Assembly: GCF_014649035.1 (NCBI RefSeq)
Contig: NZ_BMSG01000006.1
Location: forward strand, 186,001-250,000
Source of the DNA: Streptomyces sindenensis
Lineage (GTDB): Bacteria > Actinomycetota > Actinomycetes > Streptomycetales > Streptomycetaceae
DNA: 64,000 bases
Reading direction: 5' to 3'
In this document: piece by piece, positions 36,286 through 46,675 of the stretch
How the letters are laid out: every line of letters begins with the position of its first letter
How positions within the stretch are numbered: the stretch's first letter is position 1
The notes under the pieces: generated by a model
The model's database searches: none
The model's input: only the letters and a program-made list of their open reading frames with translations
Told to the model about the DNA's origin: nothing
Position numbers and translations under genes: made by a program

Positions 36286-37082
36286 TGCTGCTCACCATCG
36301 ACGTCGGCAACACGCACACGGTCCTCGGCCTCTTCGACGGCGAGGAGATCGTCGAGCACTGGCGGATCTCCACCGACGCCCGCCGCACCGCGGACGAGCT
36401 GGCCGTCCTGCTGCAGGGCCTGATGGGCATGCATCCGCTGCTCGGCATGGAGCTGGGCGACGGCATCGAGGGCATCGCGATCTGCGCCACCGTCCCCTCG
36501 GTCCTGCACGAGCTGCGCGAGGTCACCCGCCGCTACTACGGCGACGTCCCCGCCGTGCTGGTCGAGCCCGGGGTCAAGACGGGCGTGCCGATCCTGATGG
36601 ACAACCCCAAGGAGGTCGGCGCGGACCGCATCATCAACGCGGTCGCCGCCGTCGAGCTGTACGGGGGCCCGGCGATCGTCGTCGACTTCGGCACCGCCAC
36701 CACCTTCGACGCGGTCTCCCCGCGCGGCGAGTACGCGGGCGGGGTGATCGCCCCCGGTATCGAGATCTCCGTCGAGGCGCTCGGCGTCAGGGGCGCCCAG
36801 CTCCGCAAGATCGAGCTGGCCAGGCCGCGCAGCGTGATCGGCAAGAACACCGTGGAGGCCATGCAGTCCGGCATCATCTACGGCTTCGCCGGCCAGGTCG
36901 ACGGGGTCGTGACCCGGATGAAGAAGGAGCTGGCCGCCGACCCGGACGACGTCACCGTCATCGCGACGGGCGGCCTTGCTCCGATGGTGTTGGGGGAGTC
37001 CTCGGTCATCGACGAGCACGAGCCGTGGCTGACGCTCATCGGGCTGCGCCTGGTCTACGAGCGGAACGCCTCCCGCGCCTAG
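36285..37082 (+). CDS. coaX: Type III pantothenate kinase
   Basis: 265 residues. ASKHA-fold motifs are MLLTIDVGNTHTVLGLF at the N-terminus, DFGTATTFDAV and VIATGGLAP; GADRIINAVAA is a CoaX hallmark. It phosphorylates pantothenate, the first CoA step, and follows panC and the nad genes in one transcript. Start overlaps the nadC stop. Confidence 0.96.
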   Translation: MLLTIDVGNTHTVLGLFDGEEIVEHWRISTDARRTADELAVLLQGLMGMHPLLGMELGDGIEGIAICATVPSVLHELREVTRRYYGDVPAVLVEPGVKTGVPILMDNPKEVGADRIINAVAAVELYGGPAIVVDFGTATTFDAVSPRGEYAGGVIAPGIEISVEALGVRGAQLRKIELARPRSVIGKNTVEAMQSGIIYGFAGQVDGVVTRMKKELAADPDDVTVIATGGLAPMVLGESSVIDEHEPWLTLIGLRLVYERNASRA

Positions 37083-37213
37083 AGGCAGCCGCCGAGGACC
37101 CCGGCGTACCTGCGGGAACGGCCGGGGCGGCTGCCCCGCGCCACGTTCTGCCACGCCGCGCCACCGACGACCAGTTAAACGGATTTTGTCCATTTAGCAC
37201 GTATTGTCGCGTT

Positions 37214-37828
37214 ATGCCCACGCCCTACGGTTCACGAGGCGGCATGGCGTTCAGCGCGGACGAGCTGCGGGTGCTCCGACGTGCCCTCGCCATCGCCCTC
37301 CACCCCACGCCCCTGTCCGACGAGGACGTCCAGGACTGCCTGCGGCTCGCGGGCTCCGTGGACGAGGCGGTCGGCGAGGCCGGTCGGCTGCGAGCGTTCC
37401 TCCTTGCCGATCTCGCCCGCTACCGCAACGCCCTCCCCGGCTCCGCCGCCGGCTACCTGGAGCTGCTCCAGGACGCCCTGGCGGCCGGCTACGACCCCCG
37501 CCCGGACGATCTGGCCGCCCTGCGGGCCCTGCGCGGCGGACCCCTCGCGGCGGCCCTCCTGGAACGCTGCCAGGTGCTCGCCGAGCGCTCCGTACGAGCC
37601 AGGCTCGCCGGCCGCTCCGCCGGCACCGCGGCACCCGGCCCCCGCAGCCGGCTGCTCGCCCTGCCCGGCGGCCGCGCCGCGGCTCGGGAACCGGACCGGC
37701 CCAGGACCCCGGCCGCGCCGGACAAGCCGCGGAAGCCGGGCGAGCGCCCCATGCCCAAGCCCTCCGAGGTCTTCCCGCCGCGCCGGCGGCCCGCACCGCC
37801 CCCGTCCGAGGAGCGGGCGGCCGGCTGA
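37214..37828 (+). CDS. Hypothetical protein, helical N-terminus with disordered basic tail
   Basis: 204 residues. The first ~125 are Ala/Leu/Arg-rich helices (ADELRVLRRALAIALHPTPL, DEAVGEAGRLRAFLLADLAR). The C-terminal ~80 are Pro/Arg-rich and likely disordered, ending [21 protein letters not shown] 37214 lies 6 nt after TATTGT (37202-37207) in an unusually AT-rich stretch, suggesting a leaderless start; ATG 37244 with GAGG upstream is the alternative. Family not recognised. Confidence 0.75.
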   Translation: MPTPYGSRGGMAFSADELRVLRRALAIALHPTPLSDEDVQDCLRLAGSVDEAVGEAGRLRAFLLADLARYRNALPGSAAGYLELLQDALAAGYDPRPDDLAALRALRGGPLAAALLERCQVLAERSVRARLAGRSAGTAAPGPRSRLLALPGGRAAAREPDRPRTPAAPDKPRKPGERPMPKPSEVFPPRRRPAPPPSEERAAG

Positions 37829-37908
37829 CCTCCGGCGTTTCCCGACGCGGCGCCCTCCACCGGGAGGTCGCCGCGTCCGGCCGTTCCGGGCTCGCTACTC
37901 TGGGCGGT

Positions 37909-38088
37909 ATGGACTATGTATCCGCGCTCGTGCCCCCCGTGGTGATGGCCGTCTTCTTCGTCTCCCTGATCGTGATCATCGTCAAGAGCCAGGGTGGTCC
38001 GAACAAGACCAAGGAGGACGACGCGGTGGACGCGGCGATCGCCCGCGCGGAATCCGCAAAGCAGACCGCTCGTCCGGAGAATGTCTGA
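37909..38088 (+). CDS. Small single-pass membrane protein
   Basis: 59 residues: MDYVSALVPP, one transmembrane helix (VVMAVFFVSLIVIIV), then a charged tail KSQGGPNKTKEDDAVDAAI. TACTCT at 37896-37901 ends 7 nt before the ATG, so a leaderless message is likely. A strong terminator follows. Function unknown. Confidence 0.75.
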   Translation: MDYVSALVPPVVMAVFFVSLIVIIVKSQGGPNKTKEDDAVDAAIARAESAKQTARPENV

Positions 38089-38137
38089 CCGCCGGAGCGG
38101 CTCCGCCCGCCCGCGTCTTCCCGGCGCACGTTCGCCG

Positions 38138-38169
38138 AGCGCACGGCTCGCACGAGTCGTGCGCTTTTT
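38138..38169 (+). terminator. Rho-independent terminator
   Basis: AGCGCACG pairs with CGTGCGCT, extended by a G-T wobble and CTC/GAG, with a GCAC loop, then TTTTT (38165-38169). It ends the small membrane-protein transcript 50 bp before the BlaI-type gene. Confidence 0.85.
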
Positions 38170-38203
38170 GCTGCCCAAGGAGCAGAGCATTTGGGACATC
38201 TAG

Positions 38204-38213
38204 CACTAAAGTG
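38204..38213. promoter_or_regulatory. CACTAAAGTG dyad overlapping the -10 region of the BlaI-type gene
   Basis: CACT-AA-AGTG is a perfect 10-bp dyad six nucleotides upstream of the GTG at 38219, overlapping a TAAAGT -10-like hexamer (38207-38212). The position is right for autorepression by the regulator itself. Confidence 0.45.
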
Positions 38214-38218
38214 ATCGC

Positions 38219-38701
38219 GTGCCCCGTCAATTGGGAGACCTCGAAGACGCCGTGATGACGCGCGTCTGGCAATGGAACCGACCGGTCACGGTGCGGGAAG
38301 TCCTGGAGGACCTTCAGCAGGAACGGTCCATCGCCTACACGACCGTGATGACGGTAATGGACAATCTCCATCAGAAGGGCTGGGTCCGCAGGGAAGTCGA
38401 CGGCCGCGCCTATCGATATACGGCCGTCTCCACCAGGGCCGCCTACTCGGCCGCACTGATGAACGAAGCCTGGTCACAGAGTGACAACCCCGCCGCAGCG
38501 CTTGTCGCGTTCTTCGGCATGATGTCCGCCGAGCAGCGCGAAGCGCTGCAGGACGCCGTTCGTATGGTTTCCCCCAATCTCACGGAAACCACCCCCGGCC
38601 CGACGGCCGAAACCACTCCGAGCGCCCCCGCGGAACCGACCGCCGACGCCGCCGGAGATGACTCCCCGACCGATGACGCGACGCCGGAGAGCGGGCGATA
38701 G
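38219..38701 (+). CDS. BlaI/MecI/CopY-family transcriptional repressor
   Basis: 160 residues. The first ~80 form the winged helix of the Penicillinase_R family (LGDLEDAVMTRVWQWNRPVT, YTTVMTVMDNLHQKGWV, then YRYTAV). The dimerisation part follows, and the last ~45 residues are a Thr/Pro/Ala-rich tail. Classical members control beta-lactamase or copper/proteolysis genes; no partner BlaR-type peptidase is adjacent. GTG at 38219 is probably leaderless. Confidence 0.9.
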   Translation: MPRQLGDLEDAVMTRVWQWNRPVTVREVLEDLQQERSIAYTTVMTVMDNLHQKGWVRREVDGRAYRYTAVSTRAAYSAALMNEAWSQSDNPAAALVAFFGMMSAEQREALQDAVRMVSPNLTETTPGPTAETTPSAPAEPTADAAGDDSPTDDATPESGR

Positions 38702-38710
38702 CGTCGGGGC

Positions 38711-39280
38711 ATGTCCTCAGAGCAGCCGCAAAGCGATCCGGAAACCGAACTCCATACCGACCCGTCGGTAAATAAGCCCGCCATCACCGTCCGACGGGCC
38801 AGGACGAGTGATGTCGGGTCGGTGCGACGACTCCTCGACGGGTACGTGTCCGGGGGCATCCTGCTCGACAAAGCGACCGTCACCCTTTACGAGGACATCC
38901 AGGAGTTCTGGGTCGCGGAACGCGACGAGGACGCGACCGTCATCGGCTGCGGCGCACTTCATGTCATGTGGGAAGACCTGGCAGAGGTGCGGACCCTTGC
39001 CGTCGACCCCCGCATGAAGGGCGCGGGAGTCGGGCACCAGGTGCTGGAGAAGCTCTTGCAGACCGCGCGATGGCTCGGTGTCCGCAGGGTTTTCTGTCTC
39101 ACCTTCGAAGTGGACTTCTTCGCCAAGCACGGCTTCGTCGAGATCGGAGAGACGCCCGTCGACACCGATGTCTACAGTGAGCTGCTGCGTTCCTACGACG
39201 AGGGTGTCGCGGAGTTCCTCGGTCTCGAACGAGTGAAGCCGAACACCTTGGGCAACAGCCGGATGCTTCTGCACCTGTGA
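38711..39280 (+). CDS. GNAT acetyltransferase, probable amino-acid N-acetyltransferase (NAGS-like)
   Basis: 189 residues. After a ~25-residue variable start, the GNAT core has ITVRRARTSDVGSVRRLLDG, the acetyl-CoA loop VDPRMKGAGVGHQVLEKLL and VFCLTFEVDFFAKHGFVEIG. This resembles the short actinobacterial N-acetylglutamate synthase (first arginine step), which lacks the kinase-like domain. Adjacent to lsr2 rather than arg genes, so the function is from family resemblance only. Confidence 0.82.
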   Translation: MSSEQPQSDPETELHTDPSVNKPAITVRRARTSDVGSVRRLLDGYVSGGILLDKATVTLYEDIQEFWVAERDEDATVIGCGALHVMWEDLAEVRTLAVDPRMKGAGVGHQVLEKLLQTARWLGVRRVFCLTFEVDFFAKHGFVEIGETPVDTDVYSELLRSYDEGVAEFLGLERVKPNTLGNSRMLLHL

Positions 39281-39355
39281 TCGGCAGAAGGACCTGCATC
39301 CCTATGTCCGAATCGCGCATGTTTCCCGGCTTCCCGGCCCCCTGAACCTCTCCCG

Positions 39356-39424
39356 AGGGTTTGTGTTTTCCGGGGAAAAGCGGTTTCCTTTCCGCGTACT
39401 CCATTTTCGATGAAAGGAAATCCC
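39356..39424 (+). promoter_or_regulatory. AT-rich lsr2 upstream region
   Basis: Far more AT-rich than its surroundings, with the palindrome TTTTCCGGGGAAAA (39365-39378) and the ribosome site AAAGGAAA before the lsr2 GTG. AT-rich tracts are the preferred target of Lsr2-type nucleoid proteins, so autoregulation is plausible. Confidence 0.5.
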
Positions 39425-39760
39425 GTGGCACAGAAGGTTCAGGTCCTTCTTGTCGATGACCTCGACGGTGTCGAGGCTGACGAGACCGTCACGTTCGCCC
39501 TCGACGGCAAGACGTACGAGATCGATCTCACCACGGCCAACGCGGACAAGCTTCGCGGCCTTCTCGAGCCCTACACCAAGGGTGGACGTCGCACCGGTGG
39601 CCGTGCCGCCACGGGCCGTGGCAAGGGCCGTGCCGCGGCCGGCGGTAACAAGGACACTGCGGAAATCCGCCGGTGGGCCCGGGAGAACGGCCACAATGTG
39701 AATGACCGCGGCCGTGTTCCCGCCGAGATCCGTGAGGCTTACGAGAAGGCCAACGGCTGA
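39425..39760 (+). CDS. lsr2: Lsr2 nucleoid-associated protein
   Basis: 111 residues. The N-terminal dimerisation domain (VAQKVQVLLVDDLDGVEADE) is followed by a Gly/Arg/Lys linker and the C-terminal DNA-binding domain with the AT-hook-like RGR core (NVNDRGRVPAEIREAYEKAN). Lsr2 silences AT-rich, often foreign DNA, as H-NS does in enterobacteria. GTG 39425 is preferred (AAAGGAAA 4-5 nt upstream) over an ATG at 39410. The 3' end overlaps the convergent gene by 22 bp. Confidence 0.95.
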   Translation: MAQKVQVLLVDDLDGVEADETVTFALDGKTYEIDLTTANADKLRGLLEPYTKGGRRTGGRAATGRGKGRAAAGGNKDTAEIRRWARENGHNVNDRGRVPAEIREAYEKANG

Positions 39761-40353
39761 TCCGCCGAACCCCTTGTCAGCACCCCTGTCGGCACGCCGG
39801 AACCGGCGCGTGACAACCGGACCCGATGGCATTCCGTGGCCGCCGCGTCCACCAGGCGTACGAGATCGGGAGCATCCCCACCACTGCTCCCGAAGCCTGT
39901 GAGGGCCGGTAGCGCCGATCCGGGCGCACGCCTCGGCTCTGGGGGCCGCAGCCACACAGCGGCCCCCGTCGGGCCTCCCGGGGAGCCCGGGAGGGGCGGG
40001 GCCGCGACCCGGCCCCCCGCGCCCACGGCGGTCAGGTCCGGCGCCAGGGGACCCCACTCCAGCCAGTCGAGCAGCCCCGGCAGCTCATCGGCGCCGCCCG
40101 CGGCGACCAGCAGCCCCATCCGCGCGCCGCACAGCAGCACCGGGCCGGTGCGCACACCGCGCCGCAGCACGGCGTGACCGGCCTCGGCGGGCAGCTCCAG
40201 CACATCGAAGGACTCCCCGGTGAGCAGGTGCAGCGGATCGCGCCCCGCGGTGACCCAGCCCAGCTCCCGCGCGTACCGCCGGGCGAGAGCGGCATCGGCG
40301 GAACCCGGAGCGGCATCGGGCGACGATCGGGGCTGCGGGACGGCGCGGGTCAT
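39739..40353 (-). CDS. Hypothetical protein, prim-pol N-terminal-like
   Basis: 204 residues without membrane helices. Segments such as RRYARELGWVTAGRDP, FDVLELPAEAGHAVLRRG and DELPGLLDWLEWGPLAPD resemble the Streptomyces family annotated as bifunctional DNA primase/polymerase N-terminal-like proteins, but no catalytic acidic motif is evident, so enzymatic activity is doubtful. It converges on lsr2 with a 22-bp overlap and is divergent from clpC. Function unknown. Confidence 0.7.
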   Translation of the reverse strand: MTRAVPQPRSSPDAAPGSADAALARRYARELGWVTAGRDPLHLLTGESFDVLELPAEAGHAVLRRGVRTGPVLLCGARMGLLVAAGGADELPGLLDWLEWGPLAPDLTAVGAGGRVAAPPLPGSPGGPTGAAVWLRPPEPRRAPGSALPALTGFGSSGGDAPDLVRLVDAAATECHRVRLSRAGSGVPTGVLTRGSADQPLAFS

Positions 40354-40564
40354 GTCCGATGAACCGCCGAACCGCCCCCGAAGTTACGGAAAGTCCGCGC
40401 GCGATCACTCCATGTCCCCGCCGAGGGGGCGCTCGGAAGCGTTGAGCGGCGCAAGGATGTTCGCCCGTAGCGGAGGGAACCGGGGCGCGCCGCATGGACT
40501 GTCAGTGATTGCGGGTAAGACTTCCCTAGTGGGAAGGGGCGACACGCTGGCCGAGGCGTCTCGC

Positions 40565-40578
40565 GTTCGCCATCGGCG
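40565..40578 (+). promoter_or_regulatory. Candidate ClgR operator upstream of clpC
   Basis: GTTCGC, five bases, GCG. This resembles the published Streptomyces ClgR site (GTTCGCY, N5, GCG), but the spacing is one base short. It lies 32 bp upstream of the SigR -35, a sensible activator position. ClgR is known to activate clp and lon genes in Streptomyces. Confidence 0.45.
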
Positions 40579-40609
40579 TACTGGCGATAGGGGTATCTGC
40601 CTGGCCTGC

Positions 40610-40636
40610 GGGAACATCGTCTCGCACCATCGGGTT
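40610..40636 (+). promoter_or_regulatory. Candidate SigR promoter for clpC
   Basis: GGGAAC at 40610-40615, exactly 18 nt, then GTT at 40634-40636: a full match to the SigR consensus. SigR responds to thiol-oxidative stress and is reported to raise Clp protease levels in S. coelicolor. Sequence seen; activity inferred. Confidence 0.7.
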
Positions 40637-40803
40637 GGAGCAGTTGTCAGCTGTTCGGCAGTAAGAATCCCCGCCCGGCGCGGGGTGATCCGGACGGATG
40701 TCGGCAGTTGGAATGAGCTGTCCCGTCCTGCGGGACTAGCATGCGGAAGGACTGGGAGGGGACCGACCCCTCACTGACCGACCGCTCTGAGGAGCGATTA
40801 ACG

Positions 40804-43332
<2,529 letters not shown>

Positions 43333-43365
43333 CGCGTAGGAGGGCGTGAGCCCGAGCACGTGTGA

Positions 43366-43415
43366 GGGGCTGCCCCGGAATCGGTATCCGTACCGGTCCG
43401 GGGCAGCCCCTTTTC
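43366..43415 (+). terminator. Rho-independent terminator of clpC
   Basis: GGGGCTGCCCCGGA (43366-43379) pairs perfectly with TCCGGGGCAGCCCC (43397-43410), followed by TTTT. It also faces the 3' end of the convergent NACHT gene at 43427. Confidence 0.93.
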
Positions 43416-43426
43416 GTGTTCCCGGG

Positions 43427-46400
43427 TCAGACGAGCCTGACAGTGAGCCGGTCGCCCAGTTCCGCCGCCCCGATGAGGCGGGATTCCCCCAACCCGGTCA
43501 CCTGCACTCGAAGGTTCGGCCAGGTGTGCAGGGACGTGAGGTCCAATACGCGCCGTTCAGAAGCGTCCACGATGAGGTTTGTGACTCCGGGAAAGAGCTT
43601 CCGCAGCATGCCCATGTCCTTGCCGTGGTGAGGCGCCTGCACGGTCAGATGCTCGACAGCAGGGGCGTAGTGCTTCGGGTCCGGTTGGTGCGCCCAGGGG
43701 AACGCGGTGAGGCCGAGGCGGGTGATCCGGGGGTGCTGCCGCAGCGCGGTGAGGGCGTCGTCGAACGCGGCAGCCTCGGAGATCTGCAGGATCCTGAGCG
43801 ATGTCCAGGCACCGAGTCCGTCCAGCACGAACGGACGTCGGTTGGTCACGGTCAGTTTGGTGACGCCTGGATGGGCTGCGACCTCGCTCAGCCGGTCGAC
43901 CGCGAGCTGGTCCAGGCCGAGATGCTCCAGGCGTGGAAGGCCGGTCAGAGGGGCCAGGTCCCCGAGCCGCATCGCCTGCACGTCCAGAGAAAGGGAAATG
44001 AGCTCGTCGAGTTCGGTGAGTGGCGCCAGATCCCGGATCGCGGGGCACCGTGAGATACCCAGACCCTGCAGGGAGGCCTTGAGAGGGCTCAAGCAGGAGA
44101 GCCCGGAGAGCAGGGCGTTCGGGCCGATGCCGAGTATCTCGATCCGGCGGCCTTCCACTGCCGCACCGATTTCCGCCTCGGGCAGATCCCCGTGCAGCGA
44201 CAGGGCGTACAGGGGCGGGATGTGCCGCAGTGCCCTCAGTTGCCCGAGGTCGCTCACCATGAGGACGGACCTCGGCAGATCGCAGTGGACCAGGACCTCG
44301 GTGGCGTACTCCTCGGGCGGAAAGCGGTCCCACGCGTGTACGAAGATGCGGCTGAGGCGAGGGTGGGCCCGTACCCACGCCTGGGCATGGGGGACGGCGC
44401 AGGCTCCTCCGATCCGTACGATCAGCCGGGCCACGTGCTCGGCGCCGGGACTCTCGCCGGTCACCTCCTGAGGCTTCGGCAGGAAGTCCAGCGCGGCCGG
44501 TCCCAGCCGGGTCAGCGAGCGTACGTGGGCCTCGTCGGCCGGCGGGAACAGTGCCGCCGTGCTCCGCCGGACCCGGTCCCGTACCGCCCCGTCCAGCCAG
44601 GTCGCGTGCTGGGCGCAGAGGGCGGCGAGGACATGGAGATCGGTGCGCCCGATCGTTCCCGCTCCCTGCTGCTGCCCCGCGTCCAGCAGCCCTGTCACCA
44701 ACGCGGCCAGTTCACGCCGTCCGCAGTGCCCCGCCGCCAGCAGGACCACGTCCTGCCAGGACTCCTCGTCGGCGTGGCGCAGCAGCTCGCCCAGGTGCTC
44801 GTCCTCGACGAGTTCCTTCGCGGCCAGGTAGTCCTGGAAGGTCCGGTGGATGAACTGGTAGGTGTCGTCCCCGTGCTCCTGGAGCAGGCCGCTGCGGTTG
44901 AGCAGATGGGTGAGGATCTTCTCCGGCGGGCCCTGGACGCTGACCCGCTCCATCCCGGCCAGCGCGCGCCGGAGCTGGCGCAGGGCCTGGGACCGGGTGA
45001 ACTCCGACTGGCCCTCGCGGACCAGCCACACCGCGATCCGCTGGAGGAGCTGGGTGTGCTCCTCGACCTCCAGGCCGATGCCCTCGGGCTGCCCGAGCCG
45101 GCGGCGGTCGTCGCGGTGGCCGAGGAGCATCTCCAGGGCCGAGCGGTACAGCTTCCAGCGGGTCTCCGGGAGGAGGCCGTCGCGCAGGCGGTGCAGGGCG
45201 CAGATCACCGCGCAGAGCAGCGGCGTACGCGCCAGGTCACGGAGCGTGGGGTTCTGGTCGAACTGGCGGGAGAGATCGCGTTCCAGCTCGTCCAGCCGGT
45301 CGTGGTCGTCCTGCTCGGAGAGGCGGGCCGCCCGGTGCCAGGAGGCCACGAACGCCTGGATGTCCTCGTTCCGCATCGGCAGCAGACGTAACTCCGCGAA
45401 GTCCTCGGAGCGCAGCCAGTCCGCTTCGACGGCGAGCGGACGTACGGTCACGACGCACCGGGTCTCCGGGTAGCGGGCCAGCAGCTGCGAGAGCCAGGTG
45501 TGCGCCTGCTCGCGCTCCTCCGGCGGCACCTCGTCCAGCCCGTCCACCAGCAGGAGGGCCCGGCCCGACTCCAGGACCCGGCCCGCCCAGCCCTCCGGGG
45601 CCGTATCGACCACCAGCCCCGCCGCACCCGACAGTTCGGCCGGGCCCGGGAACGTACCCCCGCGGGCCCGCAGGGTGCGCAGGGGCACCACGAAGGGGAT
45701 GAGGCCGTTCAGCGGGGCCAGCGCATCGCCCAGGGTGCGGGCCGAGGCGTGTGCGGCCAGCCACCACAGCAGCGTCGTCTTGCCCGCGCCCGCGTCGCCC
45801 CGGAGCAGCACCCGGGGGCGGTCGGCGAGGAGGTCGTCGACGCGGCGGGGGAGGGGCGGGCCCGGGGCGGCCCGGTCCTGGGTCTGGGCCTCCAGGCTGA
45901 GGTAGGCCGTGTCCAGGTCCCATTCCCGGTCGTGGCGGCTCAGCTCGTCCAGCCCGAAGATCTTCGTACGGCGGTAGGCGACGCCGAGCGCCTGCGCGTA
46001 CTCCGTCTCGTACCGCAGGTCGCGCGGGAAGCTGCCGTGGACGCGTTCCTGGCGCAGGCCGGCCCCGGTCCGCTCACAGACGAGCCGGAAGGGCTTCGCG
46101 GCGAGGACCGGCCCCAGCGGCACGCACTCGACCCGGTGGCCGTCGCGCTGCCGGGGAACCTGGCGGGCCACGCCCAGCAGCAAGTCCCCCATGAAGACGG
46201 GGCCGCCGGAGAGCCCGGAGAGGGCGGCCTGCTCGTCGTCGGGGTGGGTGGGCGGCGGGCCGTCCAGCTCACAGACCAGCAGACCGCGGAGCCGGCCCGC
46301 GACGGGCAGGACCGTCGCCGTGTACTGGTCCGCCTCCAGCCGCCGGTCCGGGCCGTACCGCTGGACACGGGGGAAGCCGGTGATCTCGCACTCCGGTATC

Positions 46401-46675
46401 GCCTGGCGGGTGTCGACCACGCCGAGCCGCACGGGCGGGACCGGGTGCACCGGCTCGACCGTCTCCAGCAGGGCCACGTCCAGCTGGTAGTCGATCCAGG
46501 CGACGGTGGCCCGTATCCGGTCCGCGTGCGCGGGGTGGGCGACGAGAACGGACCCGGACTTGACCACATGGGCGCAGGTCAGGACGAGCCGGTCGGCGAT
46601 CAGGACGCCGCTGCCCTGCTGGATCGCGGAGACGACGACCGTGCGGTCGGCGGGGTGGAGGACGGTCGGGCTCAT
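43427..46675 (-). CDS. Trypsin-NACHT-LRR protein, NLR-like predicted immune/conflict ATPase
   Basis: 1082 residues. Residues 1-~200 are a trypsin-like protease with a complete triad: His36 (LTCAHVV), Asp66 (YQLDVALLE) and Ser156 (GLSGGPVF). After a linker comes a NACHT NTPase: Walker A GDAGAGKT 293-300, Walker B LLLVDGLDE 374-382, sensor-like TVRPLAV near 411. A helical region to ~800 is followed by about eight leucine-rich-like repeats (~860-1070). No signal peptide. By analogy with bNACHT/Avs-type proteins, the repeats sense a trigger, NACHT oligomerises and the protease is the effector. It is translationally coupled to trypco2 (ATGA overlap). Residue Leu429 is a TTA codon. Antiphage role inferred. 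Confidence 0.9.
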   Translation of the reverse strand: MSPTVLHPADRTVVVSAIQQGSGVLIADRLVLTCAHVVKSGSVLVAHPAHADRIRATVAWIDYQLDVALLETVEPVHPVPPVRLGVVDTRQAIPECEITGFPRVQRYGPDRRLEADQYTATVLPVAGRLRGLLVCELDGPPPTHPDDEQAALSGLSGGPVFMGDLLLGVARQVPRQRDGHRVECVPLGPVLAAKPFRLVCERTGAGLRQERVHGSFPRDLRYETEYAQALGVAYRRTKIFGLDELSRHDREWDLDTAYLSLEAQTQDRAAPGPPLPRRVDDLLADRPRVLLRGDAGAGKTTLLWWLAAHASARTLGDALAPLNGLIPFVVPLRTLRARGGTFPGPAELSGAAGLVVDTAPEGWAGRVLESGRALLLVDGLDEVPPEEREQAHTWLSQLLARYPETRCVVTVRPLAVEADWLRSEDFAELRLLPMRNEDIQAFVASWHRAARLSEQDDHDRLDELERDLSRQFDQNPTLRDLARTPLLCAVICALHRLRDGLLPETRWKLYRSALEMLLGHRDDRRRLGQPEGIGLEVEEHTQLLQRIAVWLVREGQSEFTRSQALRQLRRALAGMERVSVQGPPEKILTHLLNRSGLLQEHGDDTYQFIHRTFQDYLAAKELVEDEHLGELLRHADEESWQDVVLLAAGHCGRRELAALVTGLLDAGQQQGAGTIGRTDLHVLAALCAQHATWLDGAVRDRVRRSTAALFPPADEAHVRSLTRLGPAALDFLPKPQEVTGESPGAEHVARLIVRIGGACAVPHAQAWVRAHPRLSRIFVHAWDRFPPEEYATEVLVHCDLPRSVLMVSDLGQLRALRHIPPLYALSLHGDLPEAEIGAAVEGRRIEILGIGPNALLSGLSCLSPLKASLQGLGISRCPAIRDLAPLTELDELISLSLDVQAMRLGDLAPLTGLPRLEHLGLDQLAVDRLSEVAAHPGVTKLTVTNRRPFVLDGLGAWTSLRILQISEAAAFDDALTALRQHPRITRLGLTAFPWAHQPDPKHYAPAVEHLTVQAPHHGKDMGMLRKLFPGVTNLIVDASERRVLDLTSLHTWPNLRVQVTGLGESRLIGAAELGDRLTVRLV

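Larger units (their letters stand above)
40354..40803 (+). other. Long clpC upstream region
   Basis: 450 bp without a credible gene. It contains a SigR-type promoter (40610-40636), a ClgR-like site (40565-40578), several small hairpins (for example GTCCCG/CGGGAC near 40720-40736) and the GAGGAG ribosome site at 40790. The predicted leader from the SigR start is about 160 nt. Confidence 0.6.
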
